This document shows, one piece after another, positions 35,680 through 44,697 of a DNA stretch of 64,000 nucleotides; the first letter of the stretch is position 1, and every line of letters begins with the position of its first letter. Position numbers and translations under genes: made by a program. The DNA lies in assembly GCA_029776255.1 (NCBI GenBank), contig JAKOTN010000023.1, forward strand, positions 1 to 64,000. The letters are read 5' to 3'. The stretch is from Pseudomonadota bacterium (GTDB lineage Bacteria; Pseudomonadota; Gammaproteobacteria; Burkholderiales; Rhodocyclaceae). Under the pieces are notes generated by a model. That model saw nothing but the letters and a program-made list of their open reading frames with translations, was not told the DNA's origin and did not search any database.

Positions 35680-36897
35680 ATGCTCTGGCTGAAACTTTTC
35701 CTGCCCTTCGCCGGCGCTTATTTTCTTTCGTATCTCTATCGCACTGTCAATGCGGTGATCGGACCGGTGCTCAGCACGGAAATGGCGCTAGGCGCCGGTA
35801 GCCTTGGTCTGTTGACCGGCGCGTACTTTTTGGCTTTTGCCGCCGCACAATTGCCGCTCGGCGTGTTGCTCGACCGTTTTGGCGCTCGCCGGGTCGAATC
35901 CGGTCTGCTGCTGATCGCCGCGGGCGGTGCGGCTGTTTTCGGTCTTGGACAGAGTGTCGGCGAACTGGCCATTGGCCGAGGTTTGATCGGTCTTGGCGTT
36001 TCAGCCTGTCTGATGGCCGCCTTCAAAGCGTTTTCGCTGTGGTTTCCGGTGGATCGGCAAGCGTCGTTGACGGGCTGGATCATGACTTCCGGCGGATTGG
36101 GCGCCTTGGCCGCCAGCAGGCCGCTTGAATTCGCGCTGTCTTTTGCTGGTTGGCGGGAAATTTTCTTCACCCTGGCGGTGCTGACCGTCCTGGTGGCGAT
36201 TTGGCTTTTCCTGAGCGTGCCGGAACGCGAAGAACAGCATCGGCCGGAGGCCATGGCGGCGCAATGGGCTGGCGTGCGCGAAGTTTTTTGCAGCGCGCAT
36301 TTCTGGCGCTTTGTTCCCTTGGGAGTGACGCTGATTGGAGGCTTCATGGCGGTGCAAAGCTTGTGGTCGGTCTCGTGGCTGATGAACGTGAATTCTTTCA
36401 CTCGCTCCGTCGCCGCCGATCACATCGCCGGCATGAGCGTGGCGATGCTGCTTGCTTATGTGCTGATTGGTTTGCTGGCCACCCGTCTGGCAAGCCGCGG
36501 TCTGACACCGGTCAAACTGCTTGGTGGCGGGCTGGTGCTGGCGCTCCTGACCGCCGCCACAATCGCGTTGGAGGTTAGCGAACACACATATGGCTTATGG
36601 ATTGCTTACGGCGCCTTTTCGAGTTTTGGCACGCTGGCGTATTCACAGGCGGCGGCGGGTTTTCCGGTGACCCTGTCCGGCCGTGCCAACACCGCTTTCA
36701 ATTTGATGGTCTTCGTCGGCGCGTTCGGTATTCAATGGGGTCTCGGGGGGCTCATCGATGCCCTGGAGAAGCATGGCGCAAGCATCGCGGTCGCCCATCG
36801 GCACGCCTTTTTGCTGCTGCTGGCCGTGCAATCGGCGTCTTTGGCGTGGTTTTTCATCGCCGGCCGGCGTGGCCGTGCGCTTCGCGCTCAGCGGTAA
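35680..36897 (+). CDS. MFS transporter
   Basis: A 405-residue major facilitator with twelve predicted helices. The first loop has LLDRFGARRVESG, the family's G-x-x-x-D-R-x-G-x-R motif between helices 2 and 3. The substrate is not evident; the style resembles the nitrate/nitrite-porter-like or organic-anion uniporters of betaproteobacteria, but I would not go further. Starts 43 bases after the MOSC gene and ends convergently, overlapping the YfiM-like gene by ten bases. Confidence 0.9.
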   Translation: MLWLKLFLPFAGAYFLSYLYRTVNAVIGPVLSTEMALGAGSLGLLTGAYFLAFAAAQLPLGVLLDRFGARRVESGLLLIAAGGAAVFGLGQSVGELAIGRGLIGLGVSACLMAAFKAFSLWFPVDRQASLTGWIMTSGGLGALAASRPLEFALSFAGWREIFFTLAVLTVLVAIWLFLSVPEREEQHRPEAMAAQWAGVREVFCSAHFWRFVPLGVTLIGGFMAVQSLWSVSWLMNVNSFTRSVAADHIAGMSVAMLLAYVLIGLLATRLASRGLTPVKLLGGGLVLALLTAATIALEVSEHTYGLWIAYGAFSSFGTLAYSQAAAGFPVTLSGRANTAFNLMVFVGAFGIQWGLGGLIDALEKHGASIAVAHRHAFLLLLAVQSASLAWFFIAGRRGRALRAQR

Positions 36898-38198
36898 AGC
36901 GGCAACGCCGATAAACGGCGTTCGATTTCTTCGCTCAGGCGCTGGAACGCCGGATCCTTCCGGTTGTGAAAGCGGCGCGTCATTTCCTTTTCCGAGAGCG
37001 ATTCGGGCAGATCGGCCAGGACCGGCGCCAGATCGTCTTCCGTCAAGCCACCGGTGAGCGCTTCGTTCAGGCGTGCCGGTTCATCGACCACCAGTTGACC
37101 GAAGCGCGTGCCGGCGCGGTCCGCCGCGAGGTCGGCAAAAGAAAAGCCGCTGCCGTCGCGCGAATCGACGATTTCCTTGTACAAGCCGATGGCGTTGGCC
37201 ACGGGCTCGCCCGCCCATGCCGCCAAGGCCGCGGAAATGCCGAAATGCTGCGCGCTATCGTGGCGATCGCGTAGCGTCGGCAATACCGAACGCGGGCGCG
37301 GCCACGGCCCGATGTCCGGCAACATCGCTCCGAGATCTTTTTCCGCCAGAAAAACCGCTAGTACCAGCAAAGTGGCGCGTCGCTGCCGAGTCGAGCCGTC
37401 GAGTTGCGTTAATAGCGGCGTCAGCAGGTTCGTCAAGGGCAACCGGGTCCGGGTCGCGTAGTGATCCAGCAGACCCGCCAGCGCATACCGCGCCGCCCTG
37501 ATCGCCGCCACGTCCTCAGGGGCGAACGCCAGCAAACGGGCGCGTTCGAGTAGACTTGTTTCCCAGATGTAATCGATCTCGACTGTCGCGCGACCCGGTT
37601 CGAATGCTATCCGCCGGACGGCCTGACGAGCGATCCGCCATTGATCCGCCACGCCGGCGGATTCCATCGCCGCGGCTACCAGCCATTCGACGACCGCTGG
37701 CGGAACGGGCAACCAGCCGATCGAAGCGGCCGCGATACGGGGTTCCCCCGCGGCTTCCCGCAACGACGCCCGCAAGTTGAGATAGCGGGCCAACGGTAAA
37801 CTCAGGGTCAAACGAACTTCGGCGCTGTCTTCGGCGATGAGGAAGGCGCCACGGCCATTCGCGCCACGACTGGCGAGATAATTGACGCCCTCGTCGATCA
37901 GGGCGGCGGGAATACTGGCCGTGCGTTCGTCGCCATCGTGCAGACGACGTGGGTCGTTACGGTTCAATAGGCGTTTGGCCTCGGCGATCGACTGGGGAGA
38001 GATACTTTCATCGCGGCGAACCAGGGGCGAACCGTCCAGCGTCGAGGCGAACACCAGGGCGGTGACGAACAGGCAGAGCAGCGCCAGCTTCGTCAGGCGG
38101 AAAAAAAGACATTTCAAGACGGTGTGTCGATTCCGGCTCGGCCGGTCGCCGACCCGCGCGACTGTTGTTGCGCGATAGGTGGCACGGTCGACGATCAA
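36888..38198 (-). CDS. Membrane-anchored protein with YfiM-like C-terminal motif
   Basis: A 436-residue protein, not recognised as a whole. One hydrophobic segment (about residues 34-51) can act as a signal anchor, so the rest should be periplasmic. The C-terminal part holds HFGISAALAAWAGE, IGLYKEIVDSRDGSGFSFADLAADRAG, very like the core of E. coli YfiM (HF...A...KE.wDSR..GSGwSwkDL..D.aG). The middle is helical and arginine-rich. The TTG at 38198 overlaps the ppx TGA by four bases (TTGA), which suits coupled translation; a second TTG at 38117 would start right at the anchor and is a real alternative. Confidence 0.7.
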   Translation of the reverse strand: MIVDRATYRATTVARVGDRPSRNRHTVLKCLFFRLTKLALLCLFVTALVFASTLDGSPLVRRDESISPQSIAEAKRLLNRNDPRRLHDGDERTASIPAALIDEGVNYLASRGANGRGAFLIAEDSAEVRLTLSLPLARYLNLRASLREAAGEPRIAAASIGWLPVPPAVVEWLVAAAMESAGVADQWRIARQAVRRIAFEPGRATVEIDYIWETSLLERARLLAFAPEDVAAIRAARYALAGLLDHYATRTRLPLTNLLTPLLTQLDGSTRQRRATLLVLAVFLAEKDLGAMLPDIGPWPRPRSVLPTLRDRHDSAQHFGISAALAAWAGEPVANAIGLYKEIVDSRDGSGFSFADLAADRAGTRFGQLVVDEPARLNEALTGGLTEDDLAPVLADLPESLSEKEMTRRFHNRKDPAFQRLSEEIERRLSALPLYR

Positions 38199-39697
38199 GC
38201 GACGGTCAAACGCAATTCAAATCCGGCTTTATGCAAAAATCGGGCTTCCGCCTCGAGGTCGGCGCTGGTCAAGGGATGTTCGTCCAGCCAACCGGCCGGG
38301 AAGCCGAGGCGCAGACGGTGTCGATCCGCCCGCGCGGCGATGGTTGGCAATGGGTCCCTGCCACGACCGCGATGCAACACGACCGCCAGACGCAACAGGA
38401 CGCACAATTTAGCCGCCACGGTTTGCCAATCAGCGCTGACATCGGCAAAAGCCTTCGCGGGCAGCGACTTGCGGTGATAACGCACCAGCGCCGACAGTAG
38501 GTATTGATCGTCTCTGGAATACCCCGGCAGATCGGAATGTTGCAGCACGTAGGCACCGTGCTTGTGATACTGGTCGTGTGTCAGCAATAAACCGATTTCA
38601 TGCAGGCGGGCGGCACGCTCCAGTACGTGCGGCGTTTCGTCGCCGGCCAGATGCCACGTCCCCTTTATTTGATCCCATAAATTCAACGCGGTGGTGCTGA
38701 CGCGCTTGGCTTGGGTTTCGTCGAGGCCAAAGCGCCGGGTCACCTCGGCAATCGTACGGTCGCGAACATCTTCGTGGCGAATGCGGCCAAGCAAGTCGTA
38801 AACCAGGCCCTCGCGCAATGCGCCTTCGGATACTTCCATCTGCTCGATCGCCAACGCCTCGCAAATGCCGTGCAACACCGCGAAACCACCGACGAAAACC
38901 CGTGCGCGCGCCGGCTCGATCTGCCAGCGCCAGGCGATGCCCGCCGTATCGCCTTCCCTCAGCAACTCTTCGCGCAGACGGCGTAGCGATGGCAGCGTGA
39001 TTCCTTCGCGACTCCAACCTTCCCCGACAACGATGTCCCGAATCGCCTTGATCGAACCGGAGGCACCGGTGACCGTCTGCCAGCCGCTGGCCAGATAGTC
39101 CTGCCGCAGTGGCTCCAGTTGGAGGTTGACCAGCAAATCGGCATCCCGCAGGCGTTTTTCCGTCACGCGACCGTCGGCGAATTGGGCGCGGCTCATGCTG
39201 ACACAGCCCATGCGCAGGCTGGCCAAGTGTCGCGGATCGAAGCCCTGTCCGACGATCAATTCGGTACTGCCGCCACCGATATCGATCACCAGTCGTTGGC
39301 CGGGAATATCGGCGACGCTGTGCGCCACACCAAGGTAGATCAGGCGCGCTTCCTCTTGGCCGCTAACGATTTCCACCCGGTGTCCGAGAACTTTTTCGGC
39401 GCGCGCGACGAACTCGGCGCTGTTGCGCGCCTGACGCAAGGTGTTGGTGCCGACGATGCGCAGGCGATTCGCTGGAATGTGGCGCAAGCGCTGGCCAAAA
39501 CGGGCCAGACATTCAAGCGCCCGTTGTTGTGACTCCGCTGACAGGCGATTGTGGCTGTCCAGTCCGTCGGCGAGTTGCACCATGTCGCGCAAGCGGTCGA
39601 GCACTTGCACGTGACCGTCGCCGATACGGGCGACGATCATGTGAAAACTGTTGGAGCCAAGATCGATGGCGGCTACGAAATGGTCTGACAAGATCAC
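38195..39697 (-). CDS. ppx: Exopolyphosphatase (Ppx/GppA family)
   Basis: A 500-residue actin-fold phosphatase that trims phosphate from inorganic polyphosphate. The N-terminal phosphate loop is AAIDLGSNSFHMIVA, the second is VIDIGGGSTELIVG, with EEARLIYLGVAHS between them. A C-terminal HD-type helical domain follows (LHEIGLLLTHDQYHKHGAYVL), as in full-length Ppx. GppA activity on pppGpp cannot be excluded. The start is a GTG at 39697; a TTG at 39691 sits eight bases after a GGAGA site and may be the true start. Confidence 0.92.
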   Translation of the reverse strand: MILSDHFVAAIDLGSNSFHMIVARIGDGHVQVLDRLRDMVQLADGLDSHNRLSAESQQRALECLARFGQRLRHIPANRLRIVGTNTLRQARNSAEFVARAEKVLGHRVEIVSGQEEARLIYLGVAHSVADIPGQRLVIDIGGGSTELIVGQGFDPRHLASLRMGCVSMSRAQFADGRVTEKRLRDADLLVNLQLEPLRQDYLASGWQTVTGASGSIKAIRDIVVGEGWSREGITLPSLRRLREELLREGDTAGIAWRWQIEPARARVFVGGFAVLHGICEALAIEQMEVSEGALREGLVYDLLGRIRHEDVRDRTIAEVTRRFGLDETQAKRVSTTALNLWDQIKGTWHLAGDETPHVLERAARLHEIGLLLTHDQYHKHGAYVLQHSDLPGYSRDDQYLLSALVRYHRKSLPAKAFADVSADWQTVAAKLCVLLRLAVVLHRGRGRDPLPTIAARADRHRLRLGFPAGWLDEHPLTSADLEAEARFLHKAGFELRLTVA

Positions 39698-39824
39698 GCT
39701 CTCCGGAAAATTGTGGCGGCGACTTTATAGACAAACGATAGTCGACGTTGGCGACGAAATCCGTTAAATCGGCCACGAATCATGGGTTGATGAGAATGTT
39801 TGATCGCTGCGTGGCCAGGAAATT

Positions 39825-41843
39825 CTAAAATTCCAGCGGATCGACTTCTAAATGCCAACGCAGGTGCGACGGTGTCCTGATTTCATCGAGCCGATTCAAG
39901 CGGTTGGCGAGGAAATGCTGCAAGGCGCGTCGCGACGGCGATTCGATCAACAGTTGCGCGCGTTCGAGGCTTGCCCGTCGCGACAGGCGCATCGGCACCG
40001 GGTCATAAAAAGTGATGTGCCGATCGCTCTCCGGCAACCAGCAGGCGCGCGCGGAATTCAGGAAAGCCAGCGCGTCGGCCATGGCGTTGGCCTCGGCGCG
40101 CAACATCGCCTGGTGGGCGTAGGGCGGGAACCCGGCCTGTCGCCGTTCGACGAGTTGCGTGGCGGCGAAGGCCGGGTAATCGTGCCGCGCCAGCGCGTCA
40201 TACAACGGATGGTCGGGAAACTGGGTCTGAATCAGCACTTCGCCAGGAAAGCGGTGGCGACCCGCGCGGCCGGCCACCTGCATCAACTGCGCGAACAGAC
40301 GTTCCGGCGCGCGCCAATCGGCGGCGAAAAGCGCCGCGTCGGGTGCGATCGCGCCAACCAAGGTCAATTTCGGGAAATCGTGGCCCTTGGCCAGCATTTG
40401 CGTGCCGACCAGAATATCGACGTCTCCACCGTGAATGCGGGCGACCAGCGAATCCCATTGCTTGCGGCTGCCGGCTGAATCGCGATCGATCCGCAAGATG
40501 CGGGCTTGCGGGAAACGTTTGCCAAGAATTGCCTCTAGACGTTGTGTGCCGCGACCAAAAGCGCTGAGATCCTGATTGCCGCACGTCGGGCAAGCCGGCG
40601 GGACGCCCGCCTCATGGCCGCAGTGATGGCAACGCAACCGGCGATCGGCCAGATGCAAGACCAGGTTCGCGGCACAACGACGACATCGCGAGGTCCAGCC
40701 ACAGGCGGCGCAAGCGAGTACCGGCGCGTAGCCGCGGCGATTGAGAAACAGCAGGCTTTGCTCGCCGCGACTCAAGCGCTCCTCGACCGCTTGCAACAAG
40801 GGGTCGGTCAGCCCGTCCAGCGCTTTGTTGACGCGGGTGTCGATACGCCGGACGGTCGGCAGGCCGGCACCTGGCACCGCGCGATTGTGCAACGTCAGCA
40901 AGCGATAGCGTTCGCGGCCACCGTTTGCGCCGGCATTGGCCCAGGTTTCGAGAGAGGGGGTCGCCGAACCGAGGACGATCGGCACATCGCACACCCGCGC
41001 GCGAAAAACGGCCAGGTCGCGCGCCGAGTAGCGAATGCCATCCTGCTGCTTGAACGAGGCATCGTGTTCTTCGTCGACGATCACCAGCCCGAGTGCCGGC
41101 ATCGGCGTGAACACCGCCAGACGCGTTCCAAGCACGATTCGCGCCTCGCCTCCAATGGCCGACCGCCAGGCACGGCTGCGCGCCGCATTGCCCAACTCGC
41201 TGTGAAGACTGACCAGGCCGACGTCGGGAAAACGCGCCGCGACGCGTGCCTCGAGCTGTGGTGTTAGATTGATTTCCGGCACCAGCAGCAGCGCTTGTCT
41301 TCCCGCCGCCAGCGCGTGTTCGACCAGGCGCAAGTACACCTCGGTCTTGCCGCTACCGGTGACACCGTGGAGTAGGTAGGCGTTGTAGGCGGCGCCGTGC
41401 TCGGCGATTGTCGCCACGGCGGCGTGTTGTTCAGGCGTGAGCGGTGGCGGCGTTTGCACCACGGCGCCATCATTCACCTTTTGACGACGACGGGCTTTCG
41501 GCGGTGCGAGCGCGCGCAAGCCAGCCGGCAAGGTCGACAACATCACTTGCCCAAGCGGCGCATGGTAATAGTCGGCGCAAAACCCGGTCAGATGGAACCA
41601 GTCCGGTGGTAAAGGCGGCTCGTCACGCAGTACGCCGTCGATGCATCTCAGTTGATCGACGGGAACGTCGGTTTCGGTTATCAGATCGACGACGATGCCG
41701 ATTTTTTGCTGCCTGCCAAAAGGCACCCGCACACGATAGCCGCGATCGGCGAGCGACAACGTTTCGCCCTGGGGTGCCAGATAATCGAAGAGGCGGCGCA
41801 GCGGCAGATCCAAGGCCACGCGGGCAATCAATGGGTTGGGCAT
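39825..41843 (-). CDS. priA: Primosomal protein N', replication restart helicase PriA
   Basis: A 672-residue DNA helicase that reloads the replisome at stalled forks. After the N-terminal DNA-binding region (VALDLPLRRLFDYLAP), Walker A is GVTGSGKTEVYL, the DEEH box is VDEEHDASFKQQDGIRY, and the eight-cysteine zinc region runs CAACGWTSRCRRC then CHHCGHEAG and CPTCGNQ. C-terminal helicase motifs include GTQMLAKGHDFP and QVAGRAGR. Seven codons before the chosen ATG are dropped because MPNPLIARVAL is the conserved start. A DnaA-box pair lies in the upstream region. Confidence 0.96.
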   Translation of the reverse strand: MPNPLIARVALDLPLRRLFDYLAPQGETLSLADRGYRVRVPFGRQQKIGIVVDLITETDVPVDQLRCIDGVLRDEPPLPPDWFHLTGFCADYYHAPLGQVMLSTLPAGLRALAPPKARRRQKVNDGAVVQTPPPLTPEQHAAVATIAEHGAAYNAYLLHGVTGSGKTEVYLRLVEHALAAGRQALLLVPEINLTPQLEARVAARFPDVGLVSLHSELGNAARSRAWRSAIGGEARIVLGTRLAVFTPMPALGLVIVDEEHDASFKQQDGIRYSARDLAVFRARVCDVPIVLGSATPSLETWANAGANGGRERYRLLTLHNRAVPGAGLPTVRRIDTRVNKALDGLTDPLLQAVEERLSRGEQSLLFLNRRGYAPVLACAACGWTSRCRRCAANLVLHLADRRLRCHHCGHEAGVPPACPTCGNQDLSAFGRGTQRLEAILGKRFPQARILRIDRDSAGSRKQWDSLVARIHGGDVDILVGTQMLAKGHDFPKLTLVGAIAPDAALFAADWRAPERLFAQLMQVAGRAGRHRFPGEVLIQTQFPDHPLYDALARHDYPAFAATQLVERRQAGFPPYAHQAMLRAEANAMADALAFLNSARACWLPESDRHITFYDPVPMRLSRRASLERAQLLIESPSRRALQHFLANRLNRLDEIRTPSHLRWHLEVDPLEF

Positions 41844-42175
41844 TTTTTCGTGAAAGCGGGTCAAAACCAGCCGGAGGCGAAATTATTTACCGGACAAAGC
41901 TCGCGCCAGTTCTGGCAATGCCGGGTAAGACTCTCTGTTTTAAGTGCTTTCCCGACCATGCACAATTGTTGTGGATAACTCTGTGGATCAAGCTATCGAA
42001 TCGCCTTTAAACGCCCGCCACACAAGGGTTTAAGACGCTTCGCCGGAAAAATAGGCAATTCAAAATGCGCTATAAATCCATGAGTTATTCATATCGGGCT
42101 GATTCTTAAAGTTCTTTCGCAATCACGCCGTCCTTGACCTTGTTTCTGTGAACAAGTCAAGCGGTAAAACGCGAC
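41844..42175. other. Intergenic region between hemE stop and priA start, with DnaA boxes
   Basis: A region of 332 bases, AT-richer than its neighbours, with no coding frame of note. It contains the DnaA-box pair at 41970-41990, an AT patch near 42072-42098 and presumably the priA promoter. No further DnaA boxes were seen, so it is not a convincing chromosome origin. Confidence 0.55.
41970..41990 (-). promoter_or_regulatory. Pair of DnaA boxes upstream of priA
   Basis: On the minus strand, TGATCCACA (41982-41990) and TTATCCACA (41970-41978) follow each other with three bases between. The second is a perfect consensus DnaA box; the first differs by one base. They lie about 130-150 bases upstream of the priA start. 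Confidence 0.75.
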
Positions 42176-43252
42176 TCACGGCGCTGTTTTCCGAATTGCC
42201 CGACCGTGTTCGCGAACGGCGTCGACCAGCGCCCGCACGTTTTCCGGTGGAGTGAATTGGGAAATACCATGCCCAAGGTTGAATACCAGCCCTGTCTGAT
42301 CCGCCCCGTGGCTGTCGAGCACTTTTCGTGCTTCCGTGGCGACGATGTCGGGCGAGGCGAAAAGAACGCCAGGATCGAGATTCCCTTGCAGGGCAACGCG
42401 TTGCCCAACCCGCCGCCGCGCTTCGCCGATGTCGATGGTCCAGTCGACACCGATGGCATCGCAGCCGCTATCGGCTATCGACTCCAACCACAGCCCGCCG
42501 CCCTTGGTGAACACAATGGACGGAATCCGCTCGCCGTTTTTTTCGCGCGTCAGATTGGCGACGATGCGCTGCATGTAGGATAACGAGAATTCTCGGTAGG
42601 CGGCGGCTGACAAGGAGCCTCCCCAGGAATCGAAGAGCATCACCGCTTGCGCGCCAGAGTCGATCTGCGCGTTCAAGTAGGCGGTGACCGCGTCGGCGGT
42701 CACCGACAAAATACGGTGCAGCAAATCCGGCCGGTCGTAGAGCATGCGTTTGATGTGGCGGTAGTCGTTGCTTGCGCCGCCTTCGACCATATAACACGCC
42801 AAGGTGTAGGGACTGCCGGAAAAGCCTATCAGCGGCACTGAATTGTTCAGCGCGCGCCGGATTTCGGCGACGGCATCCATCACGTACCGGAGATGATCCC
42901 AGGGGCCGGGCGCCGTTAGGCCGCGTATTGCCCATTCCTCGCGCAAGGGCCGCTCGAATCGCGGTCCTTCGCCCTCGGTGAAATAGAGTCCGAGACCCAT
43001 GGCGTCAGGGACGGTCAGAATGTCTGAAAACAGGATCGCCGCGTCGAGATCGTAGCGGGCCAGCGGTTGCAGGGTCACTTCGCAGGCCAGCGCGGGATTC
43101 TTGCATAATTGCAAAAAGCTGCCGGCGCGGCGGCGCGTTTCGCAGTATTCCGGCAAATAGCGACCCGCCTGTCGCATCAGCCAGATCGGTGTGTGGTCGG
43201 TTGGCTGTCGGAGCAGGGCGCGCAGAAAACTGTCGTTGGTCGGTCGGGTCAC
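42176..43252 (-). CDS. hemE: Uroporphyrinogen decarboxylase
   Basis: A 358-residue heme-pathway enzyme that turns uroporphyrinogen III into coproporphyrinogen III. Signatures are [15 protein letters not shown] near the N-terminus, [17 protein letters not shown], and the closing [16 protein letters not shown]. The start is a GTG at 43252, fixed by the typical [12 protein letters not shown] opening. Upstream of priA on the same strand but separated by the 332-base gap. Confidence 0.97.
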   Translation of the reverse strand: MTRPTNDSFLRALLRQPTDHTPIWLMRQAGRYLPEYCETRRRAGSFLQLCKNPALACEVTLQPLARYDLDAAILFSDILTVPDAMGLGLYFTEGEGPRFERPLREEWAIRGLTAPGPWDHLRYVMDAVAEIRRALNNSVPLIGFSGSPYTLACYMVEGGASNDYRHIKRMLYDRPDLLHRILSVTADAVTAYLNAQIDSGAQAVMLFDSWGGSLSAAAYREFSLSYMQRIVANLTREKNGERIPSIVFTKGGGLWLESIADSGCDAIGVDWTIDIGEARRRVGQRVALQGNLDPGVLFASPDIVATEARKVLDSHGADQTGLVFNLGHGISQFTPPENVRALVDAVREHGRAIRKTAP

Positions 43253-43438
43253 GGTTGTTCACTCCGCTGGCGAGAAATAGTGCCGGAAGGCGCCGATTAT
43301 CCGCCTTTCCTGGCAATCTGCGCCAGAAAGCCGGCGTCGACACCACCCTCAGGGTAAGATTTCTAGGTGGTCAATCCGTATCGGGGAGGTGCATACCCCG
43401 GTCTGGAAATCGCCAACATCCGGCAACCCGATGAGCGG

Positions 43439-44695
43439 TCAATCCCTGTCGTCACCACGGCGACCAATGTTGAGTCCAAGCTGCCGCAATTTGCGATACA
43501 AATGTGTGCGCTCCAGGCCGGTCTTTTCCGCCAAGCGGGTCATGTTACCGCGCTCTCCATGCAGGTGGTATTGGAAGTAAAGTCGTTCGAAAGCCTCGCG
43601 CGCGTCGCGCAGCGGTTGTTCGAAAAAGACGTTCGGCAATAGCGCGGCGGCATCGCCGGCATCCGTTTGCAGGGTCCTGGCCACATCGTCGGCGCTGATT
43701 TCCTCCTCCAGGGCGGACAGACCGAGGTTTTTCACGGTGGTCAGCAGTTCAGCCCATTCGCCTTGCCAGCGATGCAGGCGGAGTGCGTTCTGGGCGCCAC
43801 TGGAGAAGCGGCGCAGGGGAACTTCGCCGCGTTCGGCGAGATCGGCGAGTAGCATCGAGGCGATCTCGGGTACATCGTCCGGGTGGCCGGAAATTTGCGG
43901 TAGGGCGACCCAGACTTCGCTGATCCGGGCGATCAATTGCGCGTCCCAGCCCATTTCCGTCAAGCCGGACAGTGGCCGTGACGAAGCGGCGATCAGTTGC
44001 AGATTGTGTCTTTCGAGTCTTTCGAGCGCGAAAACGAGATTCATCTGCTGTAGCTTGCCAAGCTGCGCCAGATCGGCGATGAAGGCGACGCCGCCACTAG
44101 CGCCTTGGAGCATTTCCTGCGTCAGGGGCGCGCTGGAACTGGACAAATCCAGCCATGGCGCGCGATGCGGCTGTAGTGTTCGCGCGCAGATTTCCGCCAT
44201 GCCGCCCGACGCGTTCTTGAGCAACAGCACCGATGTTTTTGCCGCGGCCTGTTCGAGACGCCGTTTGAGGTCCTTGAGCAACGGTGAGCGAATGAAAGCG
44301 TCAAGCGTCAACGGTTTTTTCTGGAGCAGCGTTTCGTGCTTGAGCGCTTTTTTGACCGTTGCCAGCAGTTTTTGCAGGGCGATCGGTTTTTCGAGAAAAT
44401 CGGTGGCGCCGATGCGCGTGGCCTCGACCGCCGAATCGATGGTTCCGTGCCCGGACATCATTACCACCGGCATGGTGAGTTGACCGCCGGCCGACCATTC
44501 CTTGAGCAAGGAAATGCCGTCGGTATCGGGCATCCAGATGTCGAGAAGCACCAGATCGGGGCGTCGTTCCGCTCTTTGTCTGCGCGCAGCCGCGGCATTT
44601 TCAGCCAGCCAGACCGAGTGTCCCTCGTCGGCAAGGATTTCGGAGAGCAATTCCCGGATGCCCATTTCATCATCGACGATCAGTATTTGCGCCAT
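43439..44695 (-). CDS. ntrX: NtrX-type response regulator with degenerate central domain
   Basis: A 418-residue regulator, partner of the NtrY kinase three bases upstream. The receiver domain is intact: Asp8/Asp9, phospho-acceptor Asp52 in LLDIWMPDTDG, and Lys in EKPIAL. The central region, where a sigma-54 ATPase should be, keeps the rough layout but lacks Walker A (GETGTGKE is replaced by LKNASGGM) and the GAFTGA loop, so it should neither hydrolyse ATP nor contact sigma-54. The C-terminus is a Fis-type helix-turn-helix (MTRLAEKTGLERTHLYRKLRQLG). The ATG at 44695 is used; the longer upstream frame runs into ntrY. Confidence 0.9.
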   Translation of the reverse strand: MAQILIVDDEMGIRELLSEILADEGHSVWLAENAAAARRQRAERRPDLVLLDIWMPDTDGISLLKEWSAGGQLTMPVVMMSGHGTIDSAVEATRIGATDFLEKPIALQKLLATVKKALKHETLLQKKPLTLDAFIRSPLLKDLKRRLEQAAAKTSVLLLKNASGGMAEICARTLQPHRAPWLDLSSSSAPLTQEMLQGASGGVAFIADLAQLGKLQQMNLVFALERLERHNLQLIAASSRPLSGLTEMGWDAQLIARISEVWVALPQISGHPDDVPEIASMLLADLAERGEVPLRRFSSGAQNALRLHRWQGEWAELLTTVKNLGLSALEEEISADDVARTLQTDAGDAAALLPNVFFEQPLRDAREAFERLYFQYHLHGERGNMTRLAEKTGLERTHLYRKLRQLGLNIGRRGDDRD

Positions 44696-44697
44696 GC

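Noticed and set aside
41844-42175. Chromosome replication origin at the DnaA boxes
   Set aside because: Only two boxes are seen, dnaA and dnaN are not nearby, and an origin would need a cluster of boxes.
43367-43642. 91-codon plus-strand frame at the ntrX end
   Set aside because: It lies mostly antisense to the conserved Fis domain of ntrX, so it is a shadow.
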